DNA of 28,073 nt from JBFHFS01 sp041583495 (GTDB taxonomy: Bacteria > Bacteroidota > Bacteroidia > Bacteroidales > Marinilabiliaceae), in the NCBI GenBank assembly GCA_041583495.1, contig JBFHFS010000064.1:1-28073 (forward strand), read 5' to 3'. Shown one piece after another: positions 1-9,079 of this stretch (the first letter of the stretch is position 1; every line of letters starts with the position of its first letter). A model generated the notes under the pieces. It was not told where the DNA came from, searched no databases, and worked only from the letters and a program-made list of their open reading frames with translations. The position numbers and the translations under genes are program-made.

Positions 1-290
1 CCGCAATTTTCTCTGCCACTAATTCCATGTTATTGGTTACAAACTCAAACAAACGTTCATTTTCGCTGGCCCAGTTGGCTATTCGTCTGGCATTGTGTTT
101 TTTCAGATTTATTTGGGCCATATAATAGTACAACCTCTTCGACCTTCAGAACCCAGGAATCTGCATCATACGAAATATCAAACTCCTTTCCGGCTTTGTA
201 AAGCGCATTGTCTTTTAATCTGGTAACATACCAAATTGACTTTAGAGTAAACGCCTCATATTGCGAATAGTCAACATATCCTTTATCAAG
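1..290 (-). mobile_element. IS4-type transposase remnant (partial, frameshifted)
   Basis: Read on the minus strand from about 290, the translation gives LDKGYVDYSQYEAF and then YVTRLKDNALYK, which I recognise as the catalytic-domain region of IS4-type (DDE) transposases. The frame changes at about 118-135 and continues as KKHNARRIANWASENERLF and FEFVTNNMELVAEKIA to the window edge, a typical IS4 block that precedes the YREK-like region. The 5' part of the transposase gene, the left inverted repeat and any target duplication are missing, because the homology starts directly inside fucosidase sequence at about 285-293. Substitutions such as DISYDADSWVLK, where related proteins usually have DADSGVLKDE, together with the frameshift show that the copy is dead. 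The element continues beyond base 1, so its far end cannot be judged. Confidence 0.75.
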
Positions 291-1345
291 TTACCGCCAT
301 ATTGCCTTTCATGAACCAGGTTTTCAAAAACCCAGTAAGTGGCATGAATTTTTCACTTTTTAAATACCCCCACGAGCCTGCAGACCAAATGTTACAAACC
401 TCCCACCAAAGCCCATGATGATAGTCTTCGGGCAAAACACCTGGCTTACACTCGGTGGTTTTAAAGTCGCCAATGCCCGACCAACGGGGGTTAATCACTA
501 TTCCGGGTTGCAACTCTCTAATCCAGGCAATGGTTTGTTCTGCACGCAGGTCTTCCACTCCTAGCCAACTAATGCCGTCGAACCAAAGTAAATCGATTTT
601 CCCATACCGGGTTAATATTTCACGAAGCTGTCCAATGTTATATGCGTAAAAATTCTCAAAAATCTTCCAATTTCTTGCTGGCTTATCGGTTCCCGGCTTT
701 TCTCTTCACATATCGTGGTCCAAATCAACGTACCCTGCTGGATATCCGGGATAGTGCCAGTCGCAGGGAGAAAAATAAAAACCAACTTTTAACCCATTTT
801 TACGGCAGGCATCAACATAATTTTTGATCAGGTCCCGTCCGCCCATATATATCCTGGTATTCATGTTCCCAGATTTTTGTAGGCCAAAGGGCATAGCCAT
901 CATGGTGTTTGGTTGTGAGAACCGCATAAGTAAAACCAGCAGCTTTAGCAGCAGCCAGCCATTTGTCAGGATCATAATATTGAGGGTTGAACTTTTTATC
1001 CAGATCATAATAATGAACCCTCCCTTCATCCTGATAAAAGTCATATTGACCTTCCTGATGCCATGGACAATTTTTCACCATTGTCCACGAAGGGTCGAGC
1101 GCATTGACACTATGGATTCCCCAATGCATAAACAGCCCAAAACTGGCTTCGGAAAACCATTGTGCCCCCTCGGCATTGGAAGGGAAAGAAATACTTTCAG
1201 GCTTTGGGGAGAAAAATAATTGATGAGCTTCCTGTGCCTGGATTTCATCAACCTTATAGTCAACAAATTCCTGACTGAAAATGAATTGAGAAAACAACAT
1301 CACAAATAGCACGCCTATTTTCTTGAGATGAAAGATTAAATTCAT
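286..1345 (-). pseudogene. Alpha-L-fucosidase GH29, broken and truncated by IS remnant
   Basis: The frame starting at 1345 encodes a signal peptide (LFVMLFSQFIFSQ) and then GH29 motifs: FGLFMHWGIHS and AVLTTKHHDGYALWPT. After ALWPTK the reading moves to another frame (SGNMNTRIYMGGRDLIK, GLKVGFYFSPCDW). The shift lies in the five-T run at 874-878. That second frame hits a TGA at 706-708 directly after DLDHDM but stays open beyond it, giving YGKIDLLWFDGISWLG, where the Asp of WFDG is the GH29 nucleophile. A further shift near 340-350 moves the homology to TYWVFENLVHERQYGGNLI, and the gene is then joined to transposase sequence at about 285-293. With one nonsense codon, two frameshifts and a lost C-terminus it cannot make a normal enzyme. 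It lies 251 bp downstream of the FAD oxidoreductase gene. Single-base errors in the assembly could explain one lesion but hardly all of them. Confidence 0.85.
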
Positions 1346-1394
1346 TTTTCAAAAGTAAAGTTCAACTTAAGATTATTCAGAAAAAGTAAAGCAA

Positions 1395-1523
1395 TTAATT
1401 TCTGTCTTGGCTATGATTTCCATTAAGGATTTCAAATCTCTCAAGGTTTTCTGGATTTATATATACCTCAAGTCTAAGTCCAATATTATTTTCAAACCTT
1501 TTGTAATTAGTAGAAACTACACA
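1395..1523 (-). pseudogene. Coding-like fragment of unknown origin
   Basis: The spacer between the FAD oxidoreductase and the fucosidase pseudogene holds a 42-codon open stretch on the minus strand ending in TAA at 1395-1397. It includes TNYKRFENNIGLRLEV and INPENLERFEILNG, whose composition looks like real protein and not random AT-rich translation. It has no start codon, and a TAA precedes it at 1524-1526. Another frame just upstream (about 1524-1600) also reads protein-like, LGHLQPRDPKDKDF, so the piece may be the frameshifted C-terminal end of a lost gene. I do not recognise the family, and chance is not excluded. Confidence 0.3.
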
Positions 1524-1596
1524 TTACACGAATAAAAACAAAAGTCCTTATCTTTTGGATCCCGGGGTTGTAAATGACCCAAGTAAACACAATTTT

Positions 1597-3444
1597 TTAA
1601 ATCCCTTTTTTTAATAATTCCTCCATTTCTGACCAAAAGCCCGGATATATATCTCCCGGCAGTACATCATTTTTCATACAAATAGAGGCTGCCATTCCGA
1701 CCACTTCACCCATCATACCCGTCGTATTTTGACAACGAAACATTCCATGCGCAATGTGAGTCATACTAACGCATCGGCCAGCCATAAATAAATTGGATAT
1801 ATTGCGGGAATAAAAGCACCGGTATGGCAAACTTCGAGCCGGGTGAATTCGGCTTAATAGATGAAATGAGGAAGATCGAAATTCAATACCCGGGAAAAAT
1901 TTTGAATTTTCAGGATCTGGATAATGAATGTCGATGCCCCACTTAGTTGTAACACAAGCATCAGGATATGGAATACTGTCAATAATATCGTTTTGGCTAT
2001 ATATTATCTCCCCCATGAGTCTTCTCGATTCTCGTTTCCCTAAAATATATCCAACCCTGTCGAGTGAATACTCTTTATATTTTTCACTAAATGGACAATG
2101 ATTCTTTTGAAAGCTCCAGTTACCATAGATCGCACGAAACATGTTGTCCCGGATAAACTCTGTTTGATTAACCATATCGTATTGAAATCCTGTTTCCCAA
2201 TTCCAGATACCTTTAAAGGCATCCTGGCAACTTTCATCACTGAATGCCATAGCCCATGGGCATTCCGGAAATAATATCTCCTTATTTCGATCAATTGAGT
2301 GCCAACCTATTGACGCTCCCAACACCAAAGAATCGGCTTCTTCCGGGGCTAATGGTTCATCGGTTTCGCTTTTTGACTCCCTCCCATAACGAAAATCAGC
2401 TCCTGCCGCAAAGCCTAGATTCCCATCGCCTGTACAGTCGGCAAAAAGTCTACCTGATACTAAAATCTCTCTATTTGTTTTAATATGTTGTGCTACCACC
2501 GAAGCAATCTCACTGTTTTTTAAGTTTGCTTTGGTTACGTGCATATTTAAAAACAGAGTTATATTAGGTTCTTTGGCAACAAGATCCATGGTAGGCTGAT
2601 CGTCAAACTGCCCAAACATTCCCTTGTCTGTATTTGTTTCGCCAATTTGCTTTGTCAAATTCCCTATATTAGGGAATGGCGCCATATTGAGGTCGCTTAC
2701 CATTACAATGCCAATTTCAGAACTGTTATTGCCTCCCAATACGGGCCGATTATGGATAAGAGCCACCTTAAGACCAAGCCTTGAAGCAGTTACTGAGGTC
2801 GTAATTCCTGCCACACCACCACCAACAACCACCAAATCAAAATTCCCCTGACTGGTTGGATTTTTGGGGAACTTTTGTGCTCTTTTTCTCAATTCAATTA
2901 ATGCATCTTCCGATTGATGGGGAATTAAGTCCTTTTCCCTGGAAAAAATAAGAGCATCACAACGCCCTTCAAATCCGGTTAAATCATGCAAACGGATTTC
3001 TGCCACTTTATCCGGAATATCGACTTCCCCTCCATAATGCCAATTCCATTTCGTTTGATCCTGCCCGAAGATGGTATCAAGAGATTGATTATTTACTTTG
3101 ACAATAAATCGTCCTGCACTTTGAGCCTTTATAGGCGCAGGAGCCCAATTACGGGTACGCACCCATACATAATATTTCCCCTGCCTTTTAAAATTAATTT
3201 TTGTAACTGCATCCTCACATGGAGTCCCTAATCCATGAGCAAGTAAATAAGAGGACCCAATATGGTCTATACTTTGTTGATCAACAACCCAACCTCCGGG
3301 ATTGTCAAAATTTTCGGCCTCAACTATTACTGTCTTAGATTGGTTTTGGCATGAAGAAATAATGGTGATCAATGCACTCAAGGAAAACAGAAAAAACAAC
3401 GGTCTCCTTAAAAGAATTGCGCGTATATTAGTATTATTATCCAT
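1597..3444 (-). CDS. Exported FAD-dependent oxidoreductase lipoprotein
   Basis: 615 residues. The N-terminus has a lipoprotein signal ending ITIISSC (Cys32), so the protein should be anchored in the cell envelope. Residues 36-170 form a beta-rich module starting TVIVEAENFDNPGGW, similar to carbohydrate-binding or discoidin-like sandwiches. From about 202 a Rossmann fold begins, DLVVVGGGVAGITT, with the GxGxxG-type dinucleotide loop at 208-213, followed by the FAD-family motif FADCTGDGNLGFAAGADFR. This matches the FAD-dependent oxidoreductases (FAD_oxidored, PF12831 type) often encoded in Bacteroidota PULs; their substrates are mostly unknown. A C-terminal MAGRCVSMTHIAHGMFR segment fits the last FAD contacts. 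It lies 395 bp after susD with its own possible promoter, so it may be transcribed separately. A role in oxidising a sugar or aglycone is inference. Confidence 0.8.
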   Translation of the reverse strand: MDNNTNIRAILLRRPLFFLFSLSALITIISSCQNQSKTVIVEAENFDNPGGWVVDQQSIDHIGSSYLLAHGLGTPCEDAVTKINFKRQGKYYVWVRTRNWAPAPIKAQSAGRFIVKVNNQSLDTIFGQDQTKWNWHYGGEVDIPDKVAEIRLHDLTGFEGRCDALIFSREKDLIPHQSEDALIELRKRAQKFPKNPTSQGNFDLVVVGGGVAGITTSVTASRLGLKVALIHNRPVLGGNNSSEIGIVMVSDLNMAPFPNIGNLTKQIGETNTDKGMFGQFDDQPTMDLVAKEPNITLFLNMHVTKANLKNSEIASVVAQHIKTNREILVSGRLFADCTGDGNLGFAAGADFRYGRESKSETDEPLAPEEADSLVLGASIGWHSIDRNKEILFPECPWAMAFSDESCQDAFKGIWNWETGFQYDMVNQTEFIRDNMFRAIYGNWSFQKNHCPFSEKYKEYSLDRVGYILGKRESRRLMGEIIYSQNDIIDSIPYPDACVTTKWGIDIHYPDPENSKFFPGIEFRSSSFHLLSRIHPARSLPYRCFYSRNISNLFMAGRCVSMTHIAHGMFRCQNTTGMMGEVVGMAASICMKNDVLPGDIYPGFWSEMEELLKKGI

Positions 3445-3485
3445 AATATATTCTTTTGTTTACTTGAATTTTATTTTCGAATTTT

Positions 3486-3515
3486 CATTATATACTCCCC
3501 GTAACTGATAACAAA
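3486..3515 (-). promoter_or_regulatory. Candidate Bacteroidota sigma-ABfr-type promoter for FAD oxidoreductase
   Basis: On the minus strand TTTG (3515-3512) is followed after 19 nt by TATAATG (3492-3486). The -33 box and spacing fit the Bacteroidota housekeeping pattern (TTTG and TAnnTTTG), but the -7 box matches it only partly and looks more like a classical TATAAT. It sits about 42 bp upstream of the start codon at 3444. This is a weak call made by eye. Confidence 0.3.
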
Positions 3516-3774
3516 AAGTCCCTCACCATTGACACATAGCGATTCGAATTCGGCACTACTTTCTATTTTCGTAGTCTGAACGATATTTACAAAAAAATAA
3601 ACAACAACCCTGTTTCGCATCATGCTTAAACTAATGCTTTTATAGCATTAAAAATATTTTAGTTTTATTGAAAAAAGTTTCATTATTTTTTCGGCAATTT
3701 TTGAACTCCAAAAAATTCCATGAGAAAACATAAAGCCAATTATTCCAATAGAATTCAGAGGATTTTTTCCATAA

Positions 3775-3813
3775 AACCAAGTTACCACTCTTCTCCCTAT
3801 TGGTAACTTGGTT
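3775..3813 (-). terminator. Stem-loop terminator of the susCD transcript
   Basis: A perfect 13-bp inverted repeat (AACCAAGTTACCA / TGGTAACTTGGTT) with a 13-nt loop lies 27 bp after the susD stop codon. In the minus-strand RNA the stem is followed by UUAU, a short and imperfect U tract. Position and stem strength support transcription termination or 3' end protection. The large loop and weak U tract leave some doubt about intrinsic termination. Confidence 0.6.
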
Positions 3814-3839
3814 ATCCAAATCAAATATTAAAGTGTAAA

Positions 3840-5564
3840 TTAGTAGCCTGGGTTTTGTTCTAAATGACTATTAATCAAGATCTCTTTAGACGGGATAGGC
3901 CATAAATATTGTCTGCTTTTATCAAAAGTCTTTAAATTTAATAATCGGATTAAACCCGCATCGTGCATGGAAGTAAAATCAGCTAAGCCATCTTCATCAA
4001 TGTCTGGTGTGTCTGGGAAAAACCATAACCCTTGATCAACGACCTTATTCTTCAATTCTACTACATCCAACATACCATAATTCGGGATATTTAATACCTT
4101 TTCTGCCAATTTCCACCGAATAATATCCATATAACGAAGCCCCTCGAAAGCCAATTCCATACGTCGTTCGACACGAAGTATTTTCCGCAATTCCGATTGA
4201 TCTGTGGTTGTAACTGAAGGATATAACGAAGTTTCCCCAACGCTAACTTTGTATGCTCTGGCCCGAACCTGATTAATGGCGTTTAATACACTTGCATCAA
4301 TTTCATTTAATTCAATCTTAGCTTCGGCATACATCAATAAAACATCTGCATATCGAAGCATTAATAAATCAGGATCTGTTTTATAATCATCTGACCAATC
4401 CTCATCAATCCCTTTCTTCCAAACCATCCCATTATAAGAAGTATATTGGGCAACACTTCTGGTATCGTTATTTGTAATATAATTTCCAGTTTTGAAACTA
4501 TAACATGTAATCGAATCAGGATGAGGCTGAAACATGACTCCTAAAAAATTTGTTTGAAATTCAACAATGGTTTCTGTGCAACGAGGGTCTCTGTTTTCAA
4601 ATGGCTTTCGGGGATTGTAAAGAGGAGACTCATCAATTGGCAATCCGTCGCTACACAGAAATGAACAAAACAAATCCCATGTTGGATTTATTGAAGTGGA
4701 TCCCCCAGCATTCCTTGTAATGTAAAATTTCGCACCCAATTTTTCCGCACTTGCAGTTGTAGCACCCCATTCACCAATATATTCACCTAGTTCAACTGAC
4801 CTGGGTAAGGCAAAAATTGATTCCTCAGTATTTTTGATTGATGATAGAAATAATTGTCTAAAATCGGGATAAAGGCTATATTCACCAAGATCGATGCATG
4901 CTTTGGCCGCATCTCTTGCTGTTTCATAATCACCCATATATAAAGCGATACGTGCTTTCATTCCCAGAGCTGCACCTTTCGTAGCCCATTTATTTTCAGA
5001 ATTTTCATAACTAATTGGTAGATTTGCGGCAGCCATATCATAATCTTCATAAATCGTCTGAAGAATTGTATTCTTATCTGTCCTAGGCAAGGTGAATGAT
5101 TCATCAATGCCTAAAGTATTGGTAAAAAAAACAACATCCCCCCAATGAGAAATCAACAATGAATATTTAGTTGCCCTTACAAAACGAGCATTACCCTCAA
5201 ATATACCAATTGTAGTTTGAGGCAAATTATCCACAACGTTGGCTAGGCTTTCGATTATTGTATTTGCACGGGAGATACAAGTGTAAGAATTACTCCACCA
5301 AGTCTTGCCAGTATTAAACTCCCCATTAATCGTTCCACCAGTAATTTCATTAGTAGATGTACGGGTCATTAAATCATCTGTCCAGAAATCAGCATCCTTA
5401 TCCCAAAATTTAATAGAAAATAAATCATTAATGCACATTTCCAGTTCATTTTCATTAGAATACCAGTTTTCACTGGACCCTTCAGACAACGGATTCAAAT
5501 TTAGATCGGTACAGGCTACAAAAACAAGCAAAACTGTTAAAAAAAATAATATCTTGATTTTCAT
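3840..5564 (-). CDS. susD: SusD/RagB-family outer-membrane glycan-binding lipoprotein
   Basis: 574 residues, a usual length for the family. The signal peptide ends LLVFVACTD with the lipidated Cys at 18. The start TDLNLNPLSEGSSENWYSNE is the classic SusD entry, and the C-terminal block RKILRVERRMELAFEGLRY, MDIIRWKLAE and the ending YLWPIPSKEILINSHLEQNPGY are the family hallmarks (RagB/SusD domain, tetratricopeptide-like helices at about 75-250). The protein sits on the cell surface as the lid of the SusC transporter and binds the oligosaccharide. The gene begins 11 bp after the susC stop codon, so both are cotranscribed. The gene symbol is used in the generic family sense; the target is not starch as far as the neighbours tell. 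The glycan specificity cannot be read from the sequence. Confidence 0.96.
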   Translation of the reverse strand: MKIKILFFLTVLLVFVACTDLNLNPLSEGSSENWYSNENELEMCINDLFSIKFWDKDADFWTDDLMTRTSTNEITGGTINGEFNTGKTWWSNSYTCISRANTIIESLANVVDNLPQTTIGIFEGNARFVRATKYSLLISHWGDVVFFTNTLGIDESFTLPRTDKNTILQTIYEDYDMAAANLPISYENSENKWATKGAALGMKARIALYMGDYETARDAAKACIDLGEYSLYPDFRQLFLSSIKNTEESIFALPRSVELGEYIGEWGATTASAEKLGAKFYITRNAGGSTSINPTWDLFCSFLCSDGLPIDESPLYNPRKPFENRDPRCTETIVEFQTNFLGVMFQPHPDSITCYSFKTGNYITNNDTRSVAQYTSYNGMVWKKGIDEDWSDDYKTDPDLLMLRYADVLLMYAEAKIELNEIDASVLNAINQVRARAYKVSVGETSLYPSVTTTDQSELRKILRVERRMELAFEGLRYMDIIRWKLAEKVLNIPNYGMLDVVELKNKVVDQGLWFFPDTPDIDEDGLADFTSMHDAGLIRLLNLKTFDKSRQYLWPIPSKEILINSHLEQNPGY

Positions 5565-5575
5565 GATGTTTAATT

Positions 5576-8500
5576 TTAGAATTTAACAGATAATCCAAAA
5601 AGAAAAGAAGCAGTGATAGGGTAACCAGTTTGCGAGACTTCCGGATCCCAACCCTTTAAGTAATTATCGATTGTCAAGAAATCAGACACACTACCATATA
5701 GCTTTACACTCTTCATATATAATTTCTCCGTTAAAGCCTTTGGAATATTGTATCCAATTGTCATATTCTTGACTCTAAAATAAGCTCCGCTTATTAACCA
5801 ATAATCAGACATAACATAATTGCTTCCTTTGTTAGTATCAGAAAACCTAGGATATTTGGCATTTAAATTTTGCTCTTCTGTGTTATACATACTCCATGAA
5901 TTTCCATCCAAGAAAACAGGAACGTTCCCAAAACTTCCAAATAAAGGAGCGACCATCCTTTCCGTTAATCTATTTTTCTGTTTTCCAACACCCTGAACAA
6001 CCATGGAGAAATCCCAATTCCTGTAATTCAACTGAAAAGTTCCACCATACATATATCGAGGTAACGATCCTCCGAGCAAAATACGATCATACTCCGATGA
6101 AATTTTGCCATCAGGGATACCGTCAGGGCCACTGATATCCGTATATTTAATATCCCCAGGCTTACTATTTGAATTTATGGTAGCAGAATTATCTACTTCT
6201 TGTTGCGTTTGAAATATCCCATCCGATTTATATCCGTACCACTCGTTAAATTCACTCCCATCAAATTTCACCTGATCCCCAAGAAACTCTATTCCACCCA
6301 AATCCTCCATTATTGATTTAAAATCAAAAAGGTTTGCAGATATAGAATAACCAAACTCTCCAAATTGGTCATTCCACCCCAATTCAAATTCCCAACCCTT
6401 GGTATTCATTCTTCCTGTGTTCTGTTCCGGATTGTCAAATCCTATATAATCCGGAATCTCAAGCTCTAATAACATATCTTGCGTAACTTTTTTATAAAAA
6501 TCACCAGAAAAGCGCAAGCTATTTTTAAGAAAACCTAAATCAAACCCGATATCAAATGATTCAGTAGTCTCCCACGAAATATTTTTCATAGCATACGCTG
6601 TTTGTGCTGAAGTTTGAACTGAAGCAATATTATTCCCTTGATAACTTAGTGCACTTCCAAATTCGATGCTGGATTGATAAGGATAATTTCCAATCCGCTC
6701 ATTGCCCAAAGTTCCCCAAGATGCTCTTAGCTTAAGAAATGAAACATTTGGAATATTTTGCATAAAATTTTCCTCAGAAACCACCCAACCTCCTGAAAAA
6801 GAAGGAAAAACCCCCCACCTAATATCTTGATGAAAACGAGACGAACCATCATACCGAATATTTCCCTGGAAAAAATATTTATTACTAAAATTATACATTA
6901 TCCTTCCAAAAAATGAACGATAAGCTGTTTCATAAGCATTCCCTCCACTACTTAAGTAATTAGCGTTGCCAAGATCAAGATAGGGATAAGATGACAGTGC
7001 TAGCTGGTCGCTGGAAGCTCCCAAATATTCATTGAAAAAATAATAATTTTCATACCCCATCATCGCATTGAAGTTATGCGTTCCAAAAGATTTGATATAA
7101 TTAGCTATTAACTGATAGGTTACATCATAAGAATCTGTTCTGCTCTCATTAAGTTTTGTGCTTGTCAATCCTTCAATAAAACCTTTCAAGAGTGTAGGGT
7201 CCTCCCAATCATAGTATGGAAGCTTTTTTGAGAAATTTTTATTCTTATAAAAATTATAATTTGGAGAGGCTATAGCAGAAATTTTGAGCCCTTCGAGGGG
7301 TGTAATATCTATAGAAATCTTACCCCCCATTTGATTTGACCAAGTGTTATTAAAACCTCCATATTTATAACTTGCATAGGGATTTACACCTATTTTACCT
7401 TCAGCAATTCGTCCGTCTGTCCAAGTAGCAGCATAAATAGGAGGCATAATCCAAACATTTGATATGGGTGACCCATGCAAGGATTTATTAATAGCGCGTT
7501 GAACATGAAAATCTAAAGTTGCAGATAAAAACTTATTCACCTTGACATTATTATTTAAACGAGCCGTTAAGCGCTCAAATGTAAGATCTTCAATAAGTCC
7601 ATCTGTTTTATCATATGCAATAGATGCTTTAGTTTTTATCACCTTAGAACCAGCAGTAAAACTAAACACGTGGCTTTGACGCGGTGACAGGTTTTTTAAA
7701 ATCAGATTATCCCAATCTGTATTCGGATATAAATTAGGATTTTCAACATTTAATGAATAATAATTATCTATTAAATCTTTTGAATTTATAGGATATTCAT
7801 CGCTATTATTCCCATTGTCGTTCCAACGTAATTCGTTAGTTATTTCCATGTAACGAATCACATCAACAAATTTGGGCTTTACCGTAGGTTTCTCAAAACC
7901 GTATTCCATATTATAATCAATGCTTAATTGACCTGTTTTTGCCCTTTTAGTTGTAATAAGAATTACGCCAGCAGCAGCACGAGATCCATAAATAGCTGCT
8001 GAAGCCGCATCTTTTAAAACAGAAACATTTTCGACATCATTCGGGTTTACATCATCAATACTGCCTGGCACTCCATCAATAATTACAAGTGCCTCACTAT
8101 TGCCTATAGTTGTTATTCCGCGAATCCGAATGGTTGCATTAGATCCGGGTGCATTATTAGTCCTGGTAACCATTACTCCGGGCATGGCACCTTGTAACGC
8201 TTGTGAAATCTTAGTCGTTTGCCTGGTTGAAACTAGATCCCCATTAATTGATCCAACAGCACCAGTTAGATCACTTTTCTTAACTGTACCATATCCAATC
8301 GCGACTACTTCTTCGAGGCCAATAGATTCTTCCTCCATAACCACATTTATTATTGTTTTTCCCAAAACCATCATCTCTTGTGTTTTCATCCCCACAAAAG
8401 AGAAGGTTATGGTCGCATTGTCCGGCACTGTTATTGAATAGTTTCCGTCCATATCGGTAATAGTGCCCTGGGTGGTTCCTTTAATAACCACGGTTACCCC

Positions 8501-8941
8501 GGGTAAAGGTTCCCCCGAAACGTCGGTAACCCGGCCCGAAATGATTTTATCCTGTTGAAGACTTTTTATCGCATCTGGAGAATTTAGTGGAGAAAGCACA
8601 ATTTGTCGCCCCATCACCTGGTATTGAATGCCGGCTTCGTTTTTGATGTGGTCTAAAATCTCGGTGATTCTTTTATTTTTAAATTCACCAGAAACTTGTT
8701 TTTCCACATCAATGGTACCGGTGTAAAAAAAGTGAAATTCACTCAGATCCTCTATTTGGATAAGGAATTCTTCCAAACTTACTTTTTCAACCTTTAAAGA
8801 TAGCTTAGTGCTTTGCGAGTAGGTCTGGGATGCAAAAACACCCTCCAACGATATCAACATCAAAAGAACTGTTAGCTTCATAATTTTTAACAATTTCAAG
8901 CTACATGGACTTTCCCCATGGATACTTCGTTTTTTTTCCAT
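5576..8941 (-). CDS. susC: SusC/RagA-family TonB-dependent glycan transporter with STN domain
   Basis: 1121 residues. An N-terminal leader (MEKKRS, then MKLTVLLMLISLEGVFA at 21-37) is followed by an STN secretin/TonB N-terminal domain at about 45-116 (VSLEEFLIQIEDLSEFHFFY ... GRQIVLS), a carboxypeptidase-regulatory-like beta-sandwich at about 134-203 (ISGRVTDVSGEPLPGVTVV), the SusC signature EEVVAIGYGTVKKSDLTGAV at 210-229, a plug domain, and a long beta-barrel. It moves oligosaccharides across the outer membrane, driven by TonB. The STN domain is the part that in this family touches FecR and signals ligand import to an ECF sigma factor; the fecR and sigma genes stand directly upstream. The longer start at 8941 is preferred because STN-type SusC proteins commonly carry this charged leader before the hydrophobic segment. 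It has a 350-bp structured leader of its own. Confidence 0.96.
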   Translation of the reverse strand: MEKKRSIHGESPCSLKLLKIMKLTVLLMLISLEGVFASQTYSQSTKLSLKVEKVSLEEFLIQIEDLSEFHFFYTGTIDVEKQVSGEFKNKRITEILDHIKNEAGIQYQVMGRQIVLSPLNSPDAIKSLQQDKIISGRVTDVSGEPLPGVTVVIKGTTQGTITDMDGNYSITVPDNATITFSFVGMKTQEMMVLGKTIINVVMEEESIGLEEVVAIGYGTVKKSDLTGAVGSINGDLVSTRQTTKISQALQGAMPGVMVTRTNNAPGSNATIRIRGITTIGNSEALVIIDGVPGSIDDVNPNDVENVSVLKDAASAAIYGSRAAAGVILITTKRAKTGQLSIDYNMEYGFEKPTVKPKFVDVIRYMEITNELRWNDNGNNSDEYPINSKDLIDNYYSLNVENPNLYPNTDWDNLILKNLSPRQSHVFSFTAGSKVIKTKASIAYDKTDGLIEDLTFERLTARLNNNVKVNKFLSATLDFHVQRAINKSLHGSPISNVWIMPPIYAATWTDGRIAEGKIGVNPYASYKYGGFNNTWSNQMGGKISIDITPLEGLKISAIASPNYNFYKNKNFSKKLPYYDWEDPTLLKGFIEGLTSTKLNESRTDSYDVTYQLIANYIKSFGTHNFNAMMGYENYYFFNEYLGASSDQLALSSYPYLDLGNANYLSSGGNAYETAYRSFFGRIMYNFSNKYFFQGNIRYDGSSRFHQDIRWGVFPSFSGGWVVSEENFMQNIPNVSFLKLRASWGTLGNERIGNYPYQSSIEFGSALSYQGNNIASVQTSAQTAYAMKNISWETTESFDIGFDLGFLKNSLRFSGDFYKKVTQDMLLELEIPDYIGFDNPEQNTGRMNTKGWEFELGWNDQFGEFGYSISANLFDFKSIMEDLGGIEFLGDQVKFDGSEFNEWYGYKSDGIFQTQQEVDNSATINSNSKPGDIKYTDISGPDGIPDGKISSEYDRILLGGSLPRYMYGGTFQLNYRNWDFSMVVQGVGKQKNRLTERMVAPLFGSFGNVPVFLDGNSWSMYNTEEQNLNAKYPRFSDTNKGSNYVMSDYWLISGAYFRVKNMTIGYNIPKALTEKLYMKSVKLYGSVSDFLTIDNYLKGWDPEVSQTGYPITASFLFGLSVKF

Positions 8942-8995
8942 AATTTTGAAAAGATTTGATTAATAAGTAATTCTATTATTTATTAACTACTTTTT

Positions 8996-9028
8996 TAAGG
9001 GGCAGAAAGTGCAAGTTTCTGCCCCTTA
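8996..9028 (-). repeat. 13-bp perfect hairpin in susC leader
   Basis: TAAGGGGCAGAAA (8996-9008) pairs perfectly with TTTCTGCCCCTTA (9016-9028) around a 7-nt loop. It lies 55-87 bp before the susC start codon. In the minus-strand RNA the stem is followed by A residues and not U, so it is not a standard terminator for fecR. A role in mRNA stability, processing between fecR and susC, or attenuation is possible. Confidence 0.6.
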
Positions 9029-9033
9029 TATTT

Positions 9034-9054
9034 CTCCTGGTAGCTAAACAGGAG
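9034..9054 (-). repeat. Small hairpin next to the main susC leader hairpin
   Basis: CTCCTG (9034-9039) pairs with CAGGAG (9049-9054) around a 9-nt loop. It lies 6 bp from the stronger 13-bp stem, so the RNA leader could fold into two adjacent hairpins. The stem is short and could be chance. Confidence 0.35.
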
Positions 9055-9079
9055 TCTTTTAAAATTTACCTCATAGCTG

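Larger units (their letters stand above)
3445..3839. other. Intergenic region between susD and the FAD oxidoreductase gene
   Basis: 395 bp of AT-rich DNA with no convincing coding frame on either strand. It holds the 13-bp stem-loop at 3775-3813 just after susD, a smaller 7-bp inverted repeat at 3632-3638/3044-shifted partner 3644-3650 (TAATGCT/AGCATTA, loop of 5), and a candidate promoter at 3486-3515. Together these suggest that the susCD transcript ends here and a new one may begin. Confidence 0.6.

Noticed and set aside
824..1219. 131-codon open frame on the plus strand
   Set aside because: It is the complement of the fucosidase pseudogene, has no family resemblance, and all neighbours are on the minus strand.
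1350..1357. TACTTTTG box just upstream of the fucosidase pseudogene
   Set aside because: It matches TAnnTTTG, but no -33 box is found at the proper distance and it would give a leaderless message; common by chance in AT-rich DNA.
8996..9028. Reading the susC leader hairpin as the fecR terminator
   Set aside because: On the transcribed strand the stem is followed by A residues instead of U, and it is over 260 bp past the fecR stop; kept only as an RNA structure of unknown role.
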